Positions 43,609 to 54,457 of a stretch of 64,000 nt of DNA are shown piece by piece. The position numbers and the translations under genes are program-made. The first letter of the stretch is position 1; each line of letters opens with the position of its first letter. Source of the DNA: Amycolatopsis camponoti. Lineage in GTDB: Bacteria; Actinomycetota; Actinomycetes; Mycobacteriales; Pseudonocardiaceae. The DNA lies in assembly GCF_902497555.1 (NCBI RefSeq), contig NZ_CABVGP010000002.1:3050501-3114500 (forward strand). Reading direction: 5' to 3'. Under the pieces are notes generated by a model. It worked only from the letters and a program-made list of their open reading frames with translations, was not told the DNA's origin and made no database searches.

Positions 43609-43633
43609 ATCAGGGCCGAAGGCGGCCAGCCCG

Positions 43634-43677
43634 GCATCCCGATGTGGCGTTGGTGCGTAGGGCGCCGCATCGGGTGC
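43634..43677. terminator. Imperfect hairpin between the beta-lactamase-like and P450 genes
   Basis: GCATCCCGATG (43634-43644) and CATCGGGTGC (43668-43677) are complementary except for one bulged base, with a 23-base loop. It sits between two convergent stops (43608 and 43727) and may end the NRPS operon. Confidence 0.3.
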
Positions 43678-43726
43678 TCGGGCCGGGACAGGGCGGAGCG
43701 GCGGGAAAGCGCGTGACCGGCCGGCC

Positions 43727-44944
43727 TCAGCGCAGCCGCACCTCCACCGCGACCCGGTGCCGCCCCCGAGGCAACCGCACCCATTCCGGCTCCGCCACCG
43801 GCCGCACGTCGGGAAAGCGGTCGAACAAACCCCGCAACGCCACCTCGGCCTCCACCTTCGCCAAGGCCACCCCCAGGCAGAAGTGCGGCCCCCAGCCGAA
43901 TCCCACGCTGCCCTCGCGGCCGCCGTGCTCGGCTTGCCAGCGGATGTCCGCCTGGTGCGGGTGGGTGAACTGGGCCGGGTCGCGGTTGGCCGCTCCCAGT
44001 ACCGCCTGGACCGCGTCGCCCGCGCTGATCTTCACCCCGCCCACCTCCAGATCCGTTGCGGCGTAACGGAGCCGGGCCAGCTGGACCGGGCCGTCGGTGC
44101 GGACCAGCTCGCGGACCGCCGCCGGCCACAGCTCCGGCTCCTCGCGCAGCAGCTCCCGCTGGGCGGGGTCGCGCATCAGCGCGAGGGCCCCGTTCGACAG
44201 CATGTGCGCCATCGTCTCGTGCCCGGCGAGGACCAGGAACACCACGAGCGCCACCGCGTCGACGTCGGTCAGGTCGTCCTGGGCGACGACCTGGCTGAGC
44301 AGGTCCTCCCGCGGCTCGGCCCGGCGGCGGTCGACCAGCGCATGACAGTAGGCGAACATCTCGCCCAGCGTCGGCGTGATCCGCGCCGGGTCGCCTTCGA
44401 CGAGCACCTTGCCCCAGCGCCACCAGTCCGCCCAGTCCGCTTCGGGCACTCCGACCAGCTCGCACACCACCGCCATGGCCAGGGGGTAGGCGTACTCGTC
44501 GATCAGGTTCACCGTGCCCGGCGCCGCGCCGAGGTCGTCGAGCAGGCCGTCGACGATCTCCCGCACCCGGGGGCGCAACGCTTCGACCCGAGACGCGCCG
44601 AAGGCGTGGCTGATGCTGCGGCGCAGCCGGGTGTGCTCGGCGCCGTCGAGGCTCAGCAGGCTCGCCCGCAGGTACGGCAGGTGCTCCGGCGGCGTGCCCA
44701 GCGCGAGGAACGCCTCCTCCTGCGTCTGCGCGCCCTGCCCCGGCAGGCCGGTGGGATCGTTGCGCACGGCCGGATCCGACAGCACCGCGCGGACGGAGGC
44801 GCTCCCGGTCACCAGCCAGCCTTCCTCGCCGTTCGGCAGCCGGGCCCGGCAGACCGGCGATTCGGCGAGGATGCGGTCGTAGCCGCGCATCGGGTCGTCG
44901 AGGACGGCCGGATCACGCAGGTCCACCACGGGTTCGGACGACAT
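43727..44944 (-). CDS. Cytochrome P450 of the NRPS-PKS operon
   Basis: A 405-residue soluble bacterial P450. Visible motifs: the I-helix oxygen-activation site VFLVLAGHETMAHML, the K-helix ExxR in VRELVR, and the heme-thiolate loop FGWGPHFCLGVALAK with the axial Cys. It resembles CYP107/CYP105-type tailoring enzymes that hydroxylate peptides and polyketides. The ATG at 44944 follows AGGAGA at five bases, lying inside the end of the dioxygenase gene's 3' region; only ten bases separate the two genes. It is the last gene of the operon and likely oxidises the peptide product. Confidence 0.9.
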   Translation of the reverse strand: MSSEPVVDLRDPAVLDDPMRGYDRILAESPVCRARLPNGEEGWLVTGSASVRAVLSDPAVRNDPTGLPGQGAQTQEEAFLALGTPPEHLPYLRASLLSLDGAEHTRLRRSISHAFGASRVEALRPRVREIVDGLLDDLGAAPGTVNLIDEYAYPLAMAVVCELVGVPEADWADWWRWGKVLVEGDPARITPTLGEMFAYCHALVDRRRAEPREDLLSQVVAQDDLTDVDAVALVVFLVLAGHETMAHMLSNGALALMRDPAQRELLREEPELWPAAVRELVRTDGPVQLARLRYAATDLEVGGVKISAGDAVQAVLGAANRDPAQFTHPHQADIRWQAEHGGREGSVGFGWGPHFCLGVALAKVEAEVALRGLFDRFPDVRPVAEPEWVRLPRGRHRVAVEVRLR

Positions 44945-44954
44945 GGATCTCCTG

Positions 44955-45827
44955 TCAGCCTTTGAGCGGGCCGCCGTTGATGGCGACGCGGTGGCCGAAG
45001 CGGGTGTACGGGTAGTAGTCGTACGTCGCGTGGTGCTGGACGCAGCGGTTGTCCCAGAACACCAGCGTGTTCGGCTCCCACCGCACCCGGCACGCCAGCA
45101 TCGGCCGGTTCGGCACGACCGAGAACAGCAGGTCGAGCACCGCCTGGCTCTCGTCCGCCGACAGCTGGGGGATGCGCGAGGTGTAAGCCGGGTTGACGTA
45201 CAGCAGCGGCCGGTCGGTTTCCGGGTGCCGCACCACCACCGGGTGCTCGCTGACCGGCGGCTCGTACCCCTCGGGGATCTTGTGGCCGCGGAAGGCGTGC
45301 GCGCCGTCGTGGATCGCGGTCAGCCCGGTCAGCAGTTCCTTCAGCTTCGGCGAAAGCATGTCGTACGCGAGGTGCATGTTCGCGAAGAGCGTGTCGCCGC
45401 CGCTGCCCGGCTCGGGCATCCGCGTGATGTGCAGCATCGAGCCCAGCGACGGCTCGGCGTCGGCGGTGCCGTCGGCGTGCCAGCCGTTGCCGAACACGGT
45501 CGCCGACTCGGGGGCGGTCGCGACCTCGAGGATGTACGGGTTGCCGTGCTCGGGCGGCGGGTTCACCGGCCGCAGCTCGCCAAAGCTCGCGGCCAGGCGC
45601 TGGTGGTCGTCCGGCGTGATGTCCTGGTCGCGGAACACCAGCACGTGGTGGTCCAGGAAGGCCGTCTTCAGCTCGGTGAGCTGCTCCTCGGTCAGCTCCC
45701 GGGTCAGGTCGAGGCCGGTGACCTCGGCGCCGATCACCGGGGTGAGCCCCCGCACCGCCAGTGTCCGGTGGTCGCGCGCCGGTCGCGTCGTGATCCGCTT
45801 GACGGCGTCGAGTTCGTACTGCTCCAT
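44955..45827 (-). CDS. TauD/TfdA-type Fe(II)/2-oxoglutarate dioxygenase
   Basis: A 290-residue dioxygenase. The N-terminus LTPVIGAEVTGLDLTREL is typical of TauD. Iron ligands are His and Asp in GNGWHADGTADAEP and His in NRCVQHHATYDYYP; the 2-oxoglutarate Arg is in YYPYTRFGHRVAI. It probably hydroxylates an unactivated carbon of an enzyme-bound or free amino-acid building block; in the detoxin model this would be C3 of the proline ring (inference). A very strong GGGAGGAAAGGA precedes the ATG. It begins 23 bases after the stop of the NRPS-PKS gene. Confidence 0.9.
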   Translation of the reverse strand: MEQYELDAVKRITTRPARDHRTLAVRGLTPVIGAEVTGLDLTRELTEEQLTELKTAFLDHHVLVFRDQDITPDDHQRLAASFGELRPVNPPPEHGNPYILEVATAPESATVFGNGWHADGTADAEPSLGSMLHITRMPEPGSGGDTLFANMHLAYDMLSPKLKELLTGLTAIHDGAHAFRGHKIPEGYEPPVSEHPVVVRHPETDRPLLYVNPAYTSRIPQLSADESQAVLDLLFSVVPNRPMLACRVRWEPNTLVFWDNRCVQHHATYDYYPYTRFGHRVAINGGPLKG

Positions 45828-45850
45828 GGTTTCCTTTCCTCCCGTGGGTC

Positions 45851-48800
45851 TCACAGTCCGATGGCCGCGGCCACCGCGGTGACGTGCGGTGCGCGCACGA
45901 TGCCGTAGTGGGTCGCCGGCAGTTCGTGCCACTGGCTCGGTTCGGGCAGGAGCGCCCGCCAGCCGCCGCGGTCGGCGACCGGCAGGCCGGGTTCGGGTTC
46001 GGCGGCGAGCCAGACGTGGCTGGGTGTCGCGCGCAGGTGCGGCAGTTCGTGCCCGGCCATGCTGCGCAGGTTGGCCCGGCACGCGCGGGCGAGCCGCCGG
46101 GCGTGCTCGCCCGCGGCACCGCCGGAGGCACCCAGCTCGCGTTCGAACACCGTTTCCAGCTGCGCGTCGCTGTAGTCCGCGGCGCTCGCGCCGGGTGGCG
46201 GCGGGTCGATGAGGTGCAGCGCCCGCACCGGCTGTCCGGCCGTCTCGGCCTCGGCGGCCATGCCGGCCGCCACCCAGGCGCCGAACGACCAGCCGGCCAG
46301 CTGCCGGGTGTGGCCGGGGAACCGCGCTCGCAGGGCCGCGTGGTAGCGCCGGGCCCGGTCCGCCACCGGCCAGCCGGGCGGTTCCGGCCGGCTCAGCGCG
46401 GGGTCCGCGATCACGCAGACGCCGAGTTCGGGCGCCAGGGCCTCGACGAGCGGGCGGTACGCGTGGACGTCCCCGCCGACGGGGTGCACGAGGCACACGA
46501 CTTCCCGGCCGGCCCCTTCACGCCAGACCTGCACCACCACTTCGCCGGTGTCGGCGGCTTCGGACAGCTTCGCCAGCAACGCGGCCATCGTCACCTCCGG
46601 GCCGAGCCAGGCGAGGTCGAGGTCGACGCCGAAGAGGCGTTTCACCGAGTCGACGACGTCCAGCAGCGTCAGTGAGTCGGCGCCCAGGTCGTAGAGCGGC
46701 ACGTCCGGGTCGAGCTCGGCGACGCCCAGCAGGGCACGCACTTCCTCGGCCAGCTGGGCTTCGGCGTTCTCGGCCGGTTGCGCGGTGCCGGTCGTGGTGT
46801 CGCGCTGGTGGAACTCGCGGGCGGCTTCGAGCCCGGTCGTCGCGACCAGCAGCTGCGGCAGCCCGGAGTCCAGCGCGCGGGCGAAGGTGCGGCGGCCTTC
46901 GTCGACGCTCAGGCCGACCGCCAGGTGCGCCTGGTGCCGGGCGTCGGTTTCCAGGGCGGTGACGGCCATGCCGCTGTCGCGCCAGACGTCCCAGCCGATG
47001 GAGAGCCGGGCGGTCGGGCCGTCGCGGTGGGCGAGTGCGTCGAGGAACCCGTTGGCGGCGGCGTAGTCGAGCTGGCCGGTGCCGCCGAACTGCGCGGACA
47101 GCGACGAGCAGTAGACGGCGAACGCGGGCCGGTGGCGTTCGACGAGCCGCTCGGTGAGGAGGGCGCCGGCGAGCTTGACGGACTGGGTGTCTTCGCCGCG
47201 GGTCGCGATGAGGCCGCCGCCGGGGGTGCCGGCCGCGTGCACGATCCCGGCGAGGGGCGCGCCGATGCGGGCGTCGACCTCGTCGGCGGTGATCTTCGTG
47301 AGGTCGGCGGCGAGGAGGTCGACGCGGTCGGCCCACGGCTTGAGCGCTTCGGGCAGGTGGGGCTCGCGTGCGAGCAGGACGACCCGGCCGGTGGTGCGGG
47401 TCAGCAGCTCCGCGGCGACGGCGGTGCCGATGCCGCCGGTGCCGCCGAGGACCAAGTGGGTCCCGTCGGTGGCCACCGGCTCGCCGGCCGGGACCGGTGC
47501 GCTGTCCTGCGTCCACCAGAACCCGGCCCGCAGGGCGACGCGCTCGGGCGGGGGCGGGCCGGTGAGCAGGCCGGCGAGGGGATTCAGGTCGGGGCCGGGC
47601 AGGTCGACCCAGTGGCCGGGCACGCCGGTTTCCTGCGGGCCGACGGCGGTGATCCCGGCGAGCAGCCCGGCTTCGGGCCGCGTGACGGCGGTGTTCGCGG
47701 GCGCGGCCCCGGCGGACACCCACCACGTCCGGAGTGGACGGTCGTGGCCGGCCCGCAGGAGAGCGGCCGGGGTGTCGACGCACGCTCGGCGCGCGTCGTC
47801 GAGGGACGCTTCGGTGACCGGCCCGGTGATGCCGAGGGGGAGGGTGTGGAGCCAGTCGATTTCGGTGTGGGGCAGGGCATCGAGGACTTGGCGCAGGTCC
47901 GCGGGGTCGGCGGGGTCGGCTTCGAAGGTGTCGGGGCCGAGGCGGGCGAACGCCGCTGCCGCGTGCACGCGCACGACGCGCGGGTAGACGGCGTCGAGGG
48001 CGGGTGCGGTGAGCGGGCCCTCGCCGGAGATGACGAGGACGCGGTCGGTCGGGGTGGTGGCGACGGTGGCGGTGGTGGCCCGGCGGTGGCGGACCCAGGT
48101 GGGCTGGTGCAGCCACTCGCTTTCGGGTCGCCGCGTGACGGAGTCGCGACGAGGGAACCCGAACTCCCGGACGGCGAAGGCGGGCGGCGGAAAGTCCCAC
48201 GGCGCGGGGGCGGGGGACTGGCCCCAGTCCACGGAGGCGCCGCTCAACCAGGCGGCCGCCATTTCGGCGGCCCCAGAGACGGAGCTTTCACGCGAGAGTG
48301 CGGAATCGGCGGCTGCGTTTTCGCGGAGAGGTGCCACCGGGCCGGGGGCGGCGCTCTCCCGTGAAAGTGCGGTAGCGGGGGTGGCGTAGCCGCGGCGCGG
48401 TGCCGCGGAGCCGGGGCTTTCCCGTGAAAGCTCCGCGTCGGGGATCTCCTGTGGCTCGGCCGTGCGCAGCCACCCGACCGCCGCGGCCGCGTCCTCGCAC
48501 GCTGCCGCCATGCGCCAGCGTTCCTCCGGGCGGCCCGACTGCAGGTGCCGGAGTACGTCCACATAGGACGATGGCCGCGCCGTCAGGTACTCCGCCACCC
48601 GGGCCGCCTCCCGGCGCAAAGCCGAGGCGCTGCGGGCCGAAAGCACCAGGCACCGCGCCGGTTCCGGGCGCGACGGCGGCATCGGGCGGACCGACTCCAG
48701 CACGACGTGGGCGTTCGTCCCGCCGATGCCGAAGCTGCTCACCCCGGCCACCCGCGGCCCCGCCGGCCACGGCTCGGCCCGCGTCGGCACCCGGAACGGC

Positions 48801-51800
48801 CCCAGGTCCAGCGCCGGGTTGGGCGCGCGGAAGTCGACTGTCGGCGGGAGGACGCCGTGGTGGACCGCCAGCGTCGCGCGGATCAGGCCGACCACCCCCG
48901 CCGCCGCGCCCAGGTGGCCGATCTGGCTCTTCACCGAAGAAAGCGCGCACGCGACGACGTCGGGCATCGCCTCGCGCAACGCCGCCACCTCGATCGGGTC
49001 GCCCAGCCGCGTCCCGGTTCCGTGCGTCTCGACGTACCCGACGTCGGCACCCGTGCGACCGGCTCGCCGCAGCGCCGCCTGGACGGCCGAGCGCTGCCCG
49101 GCCGGGGACGGCGCGCTGTACCCCTGCTTCACCGCGCCGTCGTTGGTCAGCGCCGAGCCCGTGAGCACCGAGTACACCGTGTCGCCGTCACGACGCGCCG
49201 CCGAGAGCCGCTTCAGCACCACCACGCCGACGCCGCTGCCGCCCACCGTGCCGTCCGCGTCGTCGCTGAACGGGCGGCAGTGCCCGTCCGCCGAGAAGAT
49301 GTGCTGCGGCCGGTACCGGTACCCCTCGGCGAGGGTGACGTCGACGAGCACCCCGCCCGCCAGCATCACGTCCGCCTCGCCGCCGCGCAGCATCCCGGCG
49401 GCCTGGTGGACGGCGACCAGCGAGCTGGAGCACGCCGTCTGGGTCGTCAGCGCCGGGCCGGTCAGGTCGAGGTGGTAGGCGACCTTCGTGGCCAGGAAGT
49501 CCTTCTCGTGGTGCAGGGCGAGCTGGAAGCCGTCCGGCAGCGCGGCCGGGTCCGCCTCGCGCAGCATCTGCTGGAAGTACGTGTTCTCCCCGCAGCCCGC
49601 GATCAGCCCGACGCGGCCCGTCGCCCCGCCGGCGTGGGCCAGCGCTTCGACGCACGCCATCAGCAGCTGCCGCTGCTGCGGGTCCATCAGCGCCGCGTCG
49701 CGGTGGCTGATCCCGAAGTGCTCCGGGTCGAAGTCCAGGGGCCCGGCCAGGAGACTGCGCGCGCCGACCAGGCCGTCGGCGGCCGGGAACTCTTCGATGC
49801 CCCGGCGGCCGGTGACGACCAGGTCCCAGAACGCCGCCAGGTCCGGCGCGCCGGGCAGCCGGACGGCCATGCCGACGACGGCCACCGGCTCGTCGGCCGC
49901 CGCCTCGGCGGAAGCGCGCGCCGGGGCCGGGCCGCTTTCGAGGTGCCGCGTCAGGTCCCGGAGCGTGACGTGCTCGAAGAGGTCCGCCACGGTGAACCGG
50001 TACCCGGCTTCGGCGCAGCGCAGGTGGAACCGCATCAGCGACAACGAGCTGGCGCCGGCGGCGAAGAACGTCTCCTCCGGCCCGATCGGCGTGCCGGTCA
50101 CCTCCTCGAACAGCGCCGCCAGCTCGCTCGAGGGACGCGTGGACGTCCGCAGCAGATCCTCGCCCGGCGTCGCGGAAACCGCGTCCCGGTCGAGCTTCCC
50201 GCTCGGCGTGCGCGGCAGGGCGGCGACGACGCGGAAGCGGTCGACCCGCGCGTGCGGCGGCAGCAGCGGCACGAGGTGCTCGCTCAGCTCCGCGGCGGCC
50301 GGCGTCCGGCGGCATTCGAGGAACGCGGTCAGGCGGTCGCCTTCGGCCGCGACGACCGCGTTGACGACGTCGGGGTGCCGCAGCAGCGCCGCCTCGACCT
50401 GCCCCAGCTCCAGCCGGTGCCCGCTGAGCTTGACCTGCCGGTCGGCCCGGCCGTCGAAGTGCAGCAGCCCGGCGCGGTCGAAGTGCGCGAGGTCGCCGCT
50501 GCGGTAGTACAGCTCGGGCAGTTCGGCGAACTTCTCCGGCGCCGCTTCGCCCAGGTAGCAGCGGTTCGCCGCGAGACCGCCGATGAGCAGCTCGCCGACC
50601 TGGCCCGGCGGCAGGGGCGCGCCCGCGGCGTCGGCGACCCGCAGCACCGCGTTCGCCACCGGACGGCCGATGGCGGGCCGGTCCGGCCAGTCCGCGGGAT
50701 CGCCGTCGAGGGTCAACGCGCTGACGACGTGGGTTTCGGTCGGGCCGTAGTGGTTGTGCAGGCGCGCGCCGGGCAGCCCGGCGAACCAGCGGCGGATCGC
50801 CGGCGTGCACACCAGCTGCTCGCCGGCGGTGATCACGTCCCGCAGCCGGGACGGGTACCGGCCGAGCCGGACGCCGTGCTCGGCGAGCAGCTGCAGGGCG
50901 ACGTACGGCAGGAAGATCCGTTCGATGCCGGCGGTTTCCAGCTGCGCCAGCAGCGCGGGGACGTCGTGGCGCCATTCCGGGCGGACCAGGTGGAGCCGGC
51001 CGCCGCCGCACAGCGTCGTGAAGATCTCCTGGAACGACACGTCGAACGACAGCATCGAGAACTGCTGGGTCGCCGCGGGCGGTGCGGCCTGCCACTGCAG
51101 CAGGTTGGCCAGGGTGCGGTCCGGGACGCGCACGCCCTTGGGCACGCCGGTCGAGCCCGAGGTGAACAGCGTGTAGAGCGGCCGTCCGGCGTGCCGGGCC
51201 GGGACGTCCGGCACCGCGCCGTCGGAAAGCGTGACGAACCGCCGCTCGATGTCCGCGCCGAACGTTTCCCCCGGCGCGAGCAGGACGCAGCGCGGCCGGA
51301 CGCGGTCGAGCATGGCGTGCAGCAGTTCCGGCGGGTACGCGGGGTCCAGGGGGACGGCGGTGATGTTCAGCCGGGCCAGGGCGAGGAGCGCGACGACGTG
51401 CTCGGCCGACGGCCGGAAGTACAGCGCGATGTCCGTGGCGTCCGCGGGCAGGGTGGCCGCGAGCCGGGCCGCGTGCGCGTCCAGCTCGGCGTAGGTCAGT
51501 GTCGTGTCACCGATGAGCGCCGGGGCGCCGGGCGTCCGCGCGACCTGACGCGCGAACCCGTCCGCGATGGTCTCCCACGTCAGGTCCGCGGCGGCACCCC
51601 GGCCGTGGTCGCGGTGGTCCGGAATCCGGGCGTCGCCTTGCAGGGCGCGGTCGAAGACTTCGCCGAGGGCGGTCGCCTCGGCTTCGGTGAAGTGGCCTTC
51701 GCCGTATTCCCACAGGCAGTCGAAGCCGTCGGCGCGTTCCACCACCGACAGCGTGAGCGCGCACTTCGCCTCGGCCGCCTCGATCCACTGTGGACTGAAC

Positions 51801-54457
51801 GAGCAGCCGGGCCGCCGCAGCGCCCCGAAGTCGGTGTTCTCCAGGACGAACAGGTAGTCGAAGGCCGCGTAGCCGGGGTCGAGGTCGGCGAACGCGACGT
51901 CCTGGTGATCCAGCGCGGCACCCGACGCTTCGCCGAGCCGGCGGAGCTGGGCGCCGAGGTCTTCGTCCGGGTCCACGGTCAGCGGCAGCCGCACGGTGTT
52001 GGCGAACATGCCGACACTGTCTTCGAACGCCCGCACCGGCCGGTTCGCCACCGGCGCGGCGATCCGGGGCCGAGCCCGCCCGGTCACCGCGTACAGGCTC
52101 CACGCGAACACGCCGAGCAGGAGCTGGAACCGGGTCAAGCCCAGGTCACCGGCCCACTCGTCGACGCGCTCGCGTCCGATGCGGGTGGTGTGCAGCCGGC
52201 CGGCCGGGGAAGCTTCGCCGAGCGGCTCGGCGTCGTCGGTGCGGTCGGTCAGCAGGTCGCGGTAGCGGGGGGAGGCGAACCACCGGGACTGCCACGCGGC
52301 GAAGTCGAGCGGCGTGTGCGCCTCCGGCCGCGGCGAGGCGCCGGACAGCTCGCGGAACAGGATGTTCAACGACCAGCCGTCGACCGCGATGTGGTGCAGG
52401 CACAGCAAGAACGTGCCGTCGGCCCGCCAGGCCGCGCGCAGCATCCGGCCCGACGCGAGATCGAAGGGCGCGGTGAAGAAGTCGTCGCCCGGCTCGGTCC
52501 ACGGGTCGTACGGCGCCTTCGCGACCTGCCGCAAGCCGCCGGGGGTGGCTTCGAACGCGGTGCGCAGCGCCGGGTGCCGCTCCACCAGAGTGCGCACGTC
52601 CCGGCGCAGCGCCTCGACGTCAGGTGCGCCGGAGACCTCGAACGCGAGCGGCACGTGGTAGGCCGTGGAGGCCGGGTTCCGTTGCTGCAGCAGCCAAAGC
52701 CGCTGCTGTTCGCTGGTGGCCGGTGCCGTGGTCGCGGTCGTCGGTGGGCCCGGCTCCGGGTACGCCGCCCGCCCGGCCGCGGAGACGGCGGCGGCGAGAT
52801 CGGCGAACGTCCCGCGCTGGACGACCGAAGGCGCGAGGTCCGCGCCCCAGCGTTCGCGGATCGCGAACCGCAGCCGCAACGCCTTGAGCGAGTCGCCCCC
52901 GGACCGCAGCCACGTGTCGCCGGGATGCAGGCCCGGGACGGCGAGCGTCTCGGACACGACGTCCAGGACTTCGCGCTCCCACTCGGTCGCCTCACCACCG
53001 GTCTCCGGCCGCCACGGCGCGAACCCACCGGCCAGCAGCGCGGCTTCGTCGACCTTCCCGTTGGCGTTGCGGGGCAGCTCGCCGACGCGGAACACGTGCT
53101 GCGGCCGCATGTAGGCCGGCACGGTCTCGCCCAGGTGCGCTTCGAACGCGTCGAAGGACAGGTCGCCCGCCACGATGAAGGCGAGCAGCTCGGCCGTGGC
53201 CACGTGCCGCACGGCCACGTGGACCTGCCGGATCTCCGGGTGCGCGAGGAGCCGCTGCTCCAGCTCGCCCGGCTCGATCCGGAACCCGCGGACCTTCACC
53301 TGCCGGTCGGTCCGCCCGGCGTAGGCGAAGCGCCCGCCCGGCAGCACGCGGACCAGGTCACCGGTGCGGTAGAACCGCGCGCGGCCCTCGTCGAGCCACG
53401 GCAGCCGGACGAACCGCTGCCCGGTCTCCGCGGGCAGGCCGCGGTAGCCGAGCGCGACGCCGGCGCCCGACAGGTACAGCTCGGCCAGCTCACCTTCGGC
53501 GGCCACGCGCTCGTCCGCCGTCACCGCGACCGCGCCGGTGCCGGGCAGCGGGCGGCCGATCGGCACGACGTCGCCGTCGAAGCCGCGCGGAATGGCGTAG
53601 CTGAGCGCGAACGTCGTCGTCTCGGTCGGGCCGTAGCCGTTCTGCAGCCGCGTCGGCGCGTCCGGGTTGGCCCGGTACCAGCGGCGGATCACCGGCGCGT
53701 TGAGCTGCTCACCGCCGATGACGACCCGCCGCACGGTGGCGAAGCTGTCCGGCACGGTCTCGGCGACCGCGTTGAACAGCGTCGCGGTGACGAACATCGT
53801 GTCGACGCGCTCGCGGACCAGTGCGTCGGCGAACGCCCGCGGGTCGCGGACCGTGTCGTCGTCGAGGATCACGCAGGTGCCGCCGGTGAGCAGCGGGACC
53901 CACACCTCGAAGCTGATCGCGTCGAACGCGGGGTTGGCCAGGCAGGCGTACCGCGTGCCGTGGTCGAGCCAGCCGGGCTCGGCGAGCCGCAGGACACCGG
54001 CGTCACGCACCTCGACGCCCTTGGGCCGGCCGGTCGTGCCGGAGGTGTAGAAGAGGAACGACGCCGGCGCGGGTTCGGCGGGCACCCCCGCCCCGGCGGT
54101 TCCGGACAGCAGCTCGGCCGGCGTGACGCCGGGCCCGTCGTCGCTGACGACGGCGGCCGCGCCCGCGTCGGCGAGGATGACGTCGCGGCGCGCGGGCGGG
54201 CTTTGGCGGTCGAGCGGCACGACCTGGCCGCCGAGGCGCAGCACGCCCAGCATGACCTGGACCAGCTCCGCCGAGCGCGGCAGGCCGACGGCGACCGCGT
54301 CACCGGGGCGAACACCCCGGCGCGACAACGATTCCGCGACGGTGGCGGCGCCCGCGTTCAGCTCGGCGTAGGTGAGCAGCCGGGCCCCGTCGGACACGGC
54401 GACGGCGTCGGGGTGCCGCAGCGCCCGGTCGTGGACGCGGCGGGCGATCGAGGTCAT
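45851..54457 (-). CDS. Hybrid NRPS-PKS: A-T-C-A(Pro)-T-KS-KR-ACP-TE, no AT domain
   Basis: A 2,868-residue megasynthase. A1 ~1-470 ([11 protein letters not shown] at 137), T1 ~485-560 (GGDS, Ser523), C ~580-950 (HHIAVDG at 688), A2 ~960-1430, T2 ~1440-1510 (GASS, Ser1471), KS ~1523-1930 (Cys1676 in TACSSS, His1812, His1848), KR ~2330-2540 (GGTGGIG at 2338; Ser2452, Tyr2465, Asn2469), ACP ~2565-2635 (GADS, Ser2595), TE ~2650-2868 (GWSFG, Ser2724). A2 residues read DVQFIAHVV, the proline code; A1 reads about DAFFVGGTF, aliphatic-like. No GHSxG acyltransferase lies between KS and KR. It starts with A, so it loads its own first residue. ATGA overlap with the upstream NRPS gene. Confidence 0.92.
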   Translation of the reverse strand: MTSIARRVHDRALRHPDAVAVSDGARLLTYAELNAGAATVAESLSRRGVRPGDAVAVGLPRSAELVQVMLGVLRLGGQVVPLDRQSPPARRDVILADAGAAAVVSDDGPGVTPAELLSGTAGAGVPAEPAPASFLFYTSGTTGRPKGVEVRDAGVLRLAEPGWLDHGTRYACLANPAFDAISFEVWVPLLTGGTCVILDDDTVRDPRAFADALVRERVDTMFVTATLFNAVAETVPDSFATVRRVVIGGEQLNAPVIRRWYRANPDAPTRLQNGYGPTETTTFALSYAIPRGFDGDVVPIGRPLPGTGAVAVTADERVAAEGELAELYLSGAGVALGYRGLPAETGQRFVRLPWLDEGRARFYRTGDLVRVLPGGRFAYAGRTDRQVKVRGFRIEPGELEQRLLAHPEIRQVHVAVRHVATAELLAFIVAGDLSFDAFEAHLGETVPAYMRPQHVFRVGELPRNANGKVDEAALLAGGFAPWRPETGGEATEWEREVLDVVSETLAVPGLHPGDTWLRSGGDSLKALRLRFAIRERWGADLAPSVVQRGTFADLAAAVSAAGRAAYPEPGPPTTATTAPATSEQQRLWLLQQRNPASTAYHVPLAFEVSGAPDVEALRRDVRTLVERHPALRTAFEATPGGLRQVAKAPYDPWTEPGDDFFTAPFDLASGRMLRAAWRADGTFLLCLHHIAVDGWSLNILFRELSGASPRPEAHTPLDFAAWQSRWFASPRYRDLLTDRTDDAEPLGEASPAGRLHTTRIGRERVDEWAGDLGLTRFQLLLGVFAWSLYAVTGRARPRIAAPVANRPVRAFEDSVGMFANTVRLPLTVDPDEDLGAQLRRLGEASGAALDHQDVAFADLDPGYAAFDYLFVLENTDFGALRRPGCSFSPQWIEAAEAKCALTLSVVERADGFDCLWEYGEGHFTEAEATALGEVFDRALQGDARIPDHRDHGRGAAADLTWETIADGFARQVARTPGAPALIGDTTLTYAELDAHAARLAATLPADATDIALYFRPSAEHVVALLALARLNITAVPLDPAYPPELLHAMLDRVRPRCVLLAPGETFGADIERRFVTLSDGAVPDVPARHAGRPLYTLFTSGSTGVPKGVRVPDRTLANLLQWQAAPPAATQQFSMLSFDVSFQEIFTTLCGGGRLHLVRPEWRHDVPALLAQLETAGIERIFLPYVALQLLAEHGVRLGRYPSRLRDVITAGEQLVCTPAIRRWFAGLPGARLHNHYGPTETHVVSALTLDGDPADWPDRPAIGRPVANAVLRVADAAGAPLPPGQVGELLIGGLAANRCYLGEAAPEKFAELPELYYRSGDLAHFDRAGLLHFDGRADRQVKLSGHRLELGQVEAALLRHPDVVNAVVAAEGDRLTAFLECRRTPAAAELSEHLVPLLPPHARVDRFRVVAALPRTPSGKLDRDAVSATPGEDLLRTSTRPSSELAALFEEVTGTPIGPEETFFAAGASSLSLMRFHLRCAEAGYRFTVADLFEHVTLRDLTRHLESGPAPARASAEAAADEPVAVVGMAVRLPGAPDLAAFWDLVVTGRRGIEEFPAADGLVGARSLLAGPLDFDPEHFGISHRDAALMDPQQRQLLMACVEALAHAGGATGRVGLIAGCGENTYFQQMLREADPAALPDGFQLALHHEKDFLATKVAYHLDLTGPALTTQTACSSSLVAVHQAAGMLRGGEADVMLAGGVLVDVTLAEGYRYRPQHIFSADGHCRPFSDDADGTVGGSGVGVVVLKRLSAARRDGDTVYSVLTGSALTNDGAVKQGYSAPSPAGQRSAVQAALRRAGRTGADVGYVETHGTGTRLGDPIEVAALREAMPDVVACALSSVKSQIGHLGAAAGVVGLIRATLAVHHGVLPPTVDFRAPNPALDLGPFRVPTRAEPWPAGPRVAGVSSFGIGGTNAHVVLESVRPMPPSRPEPARCLVLSARSASALRREAARVAEYLTARPSSYVDVLRHLQSGRPEERWRMAAACEDAAAAVGWLRTAEPQEIPDAELSRESPGSAAPRRGYATPATALSRESAAPGPVAPLRENAAADSALSRESSVSGAAEMAAAWLSGASVDWGQSPAPAPWDFPPPAFAVREFGFPRRDSVTRRPESEWLHQPTWVRHRRATTATVATTPTDRVLVISGEGPLTAPALDAVYPRVVRVHAAAAFARLGPDTFEADPADPADLRQVLDALPHTEIDWLHTLPLGITGPVTEASLDDARRACVDTPAALLRAGHDRPLRTWWVSAGAAPANTAVTRPEAGLLAGITAVGPQETGVPGHWVDLPGPDLNPLAGLLTGPPPPERVALRAGFWWTQDSAPVPAGEPVATDGTHLVLGGTGGIGTAVAAELLTRTTGRVVLLAREPHLPEALKPWADRVDLLAADLTKITADEVDARIGAPLAGIVHAAGTPGGGLIATRGEDTQSVKLAGALLTERLVERHRPAFAVYCSSLSAQFGGTGQLDYAAANGFLDALAHRDGPTARLSIGWDVWRDSGMAVTALETDARHQAHLAVGLSVDEGRRTFARALDSGLPQLLVATTGLEAAREFHQRDTTTGTAQPAENAEAQLAEEVRALLGVAELDPDVPLYDLGADSLTLLDVVDSVKRLFGVDLDLAWLGPEVTMAALLAKLSEAADTGEVVVQVWREGAGREVVCLVHPVGGDVHAYRPLVEALAPELGVCVIADPALSRPEPPGWPVADRARRYHAALRARFPGHTRQLAGWSFGAWVAAGMAAEAETAGQPVRALHLIDPPPPGASAADYSDAQLETVFERELGASGGAAGEHARRLARACRANLRSMAGHELPHLRATPSHVWLAAEPEPGLPVADRGGWRALLPEPSQWHELPATHYGIVRAPHVTAVAAAIGL
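48285..48430. repeat. Four copies of a 14-bp palindromic repeat inside the NRPS-PKS gene
   Basis: CTTTCACGCGAGAG (48285-48298), GTTTTCGCGGAGAG (48317-48330), CTCTCCCGTGAAAG (48354-48367) and CTTTCCCGTGAAAG (48417-48430) are variants of one near-palindrome. On the coding strand they are read in frame as LSRES three times and LREN once (residues ~2010-2057), in the linker between the KS and the post-AT segment. No function for the peptide is apparent. They look like short mobile or REP-type palindromes that spread in a permissive linker. Confidence 0.7.

Noticed and set aside
48285..48430. CRISPR array
   Set aside because: The four repeats are 14 bp, diverged, unevenly spaced and inside a coding frame; no Cas genes are present.
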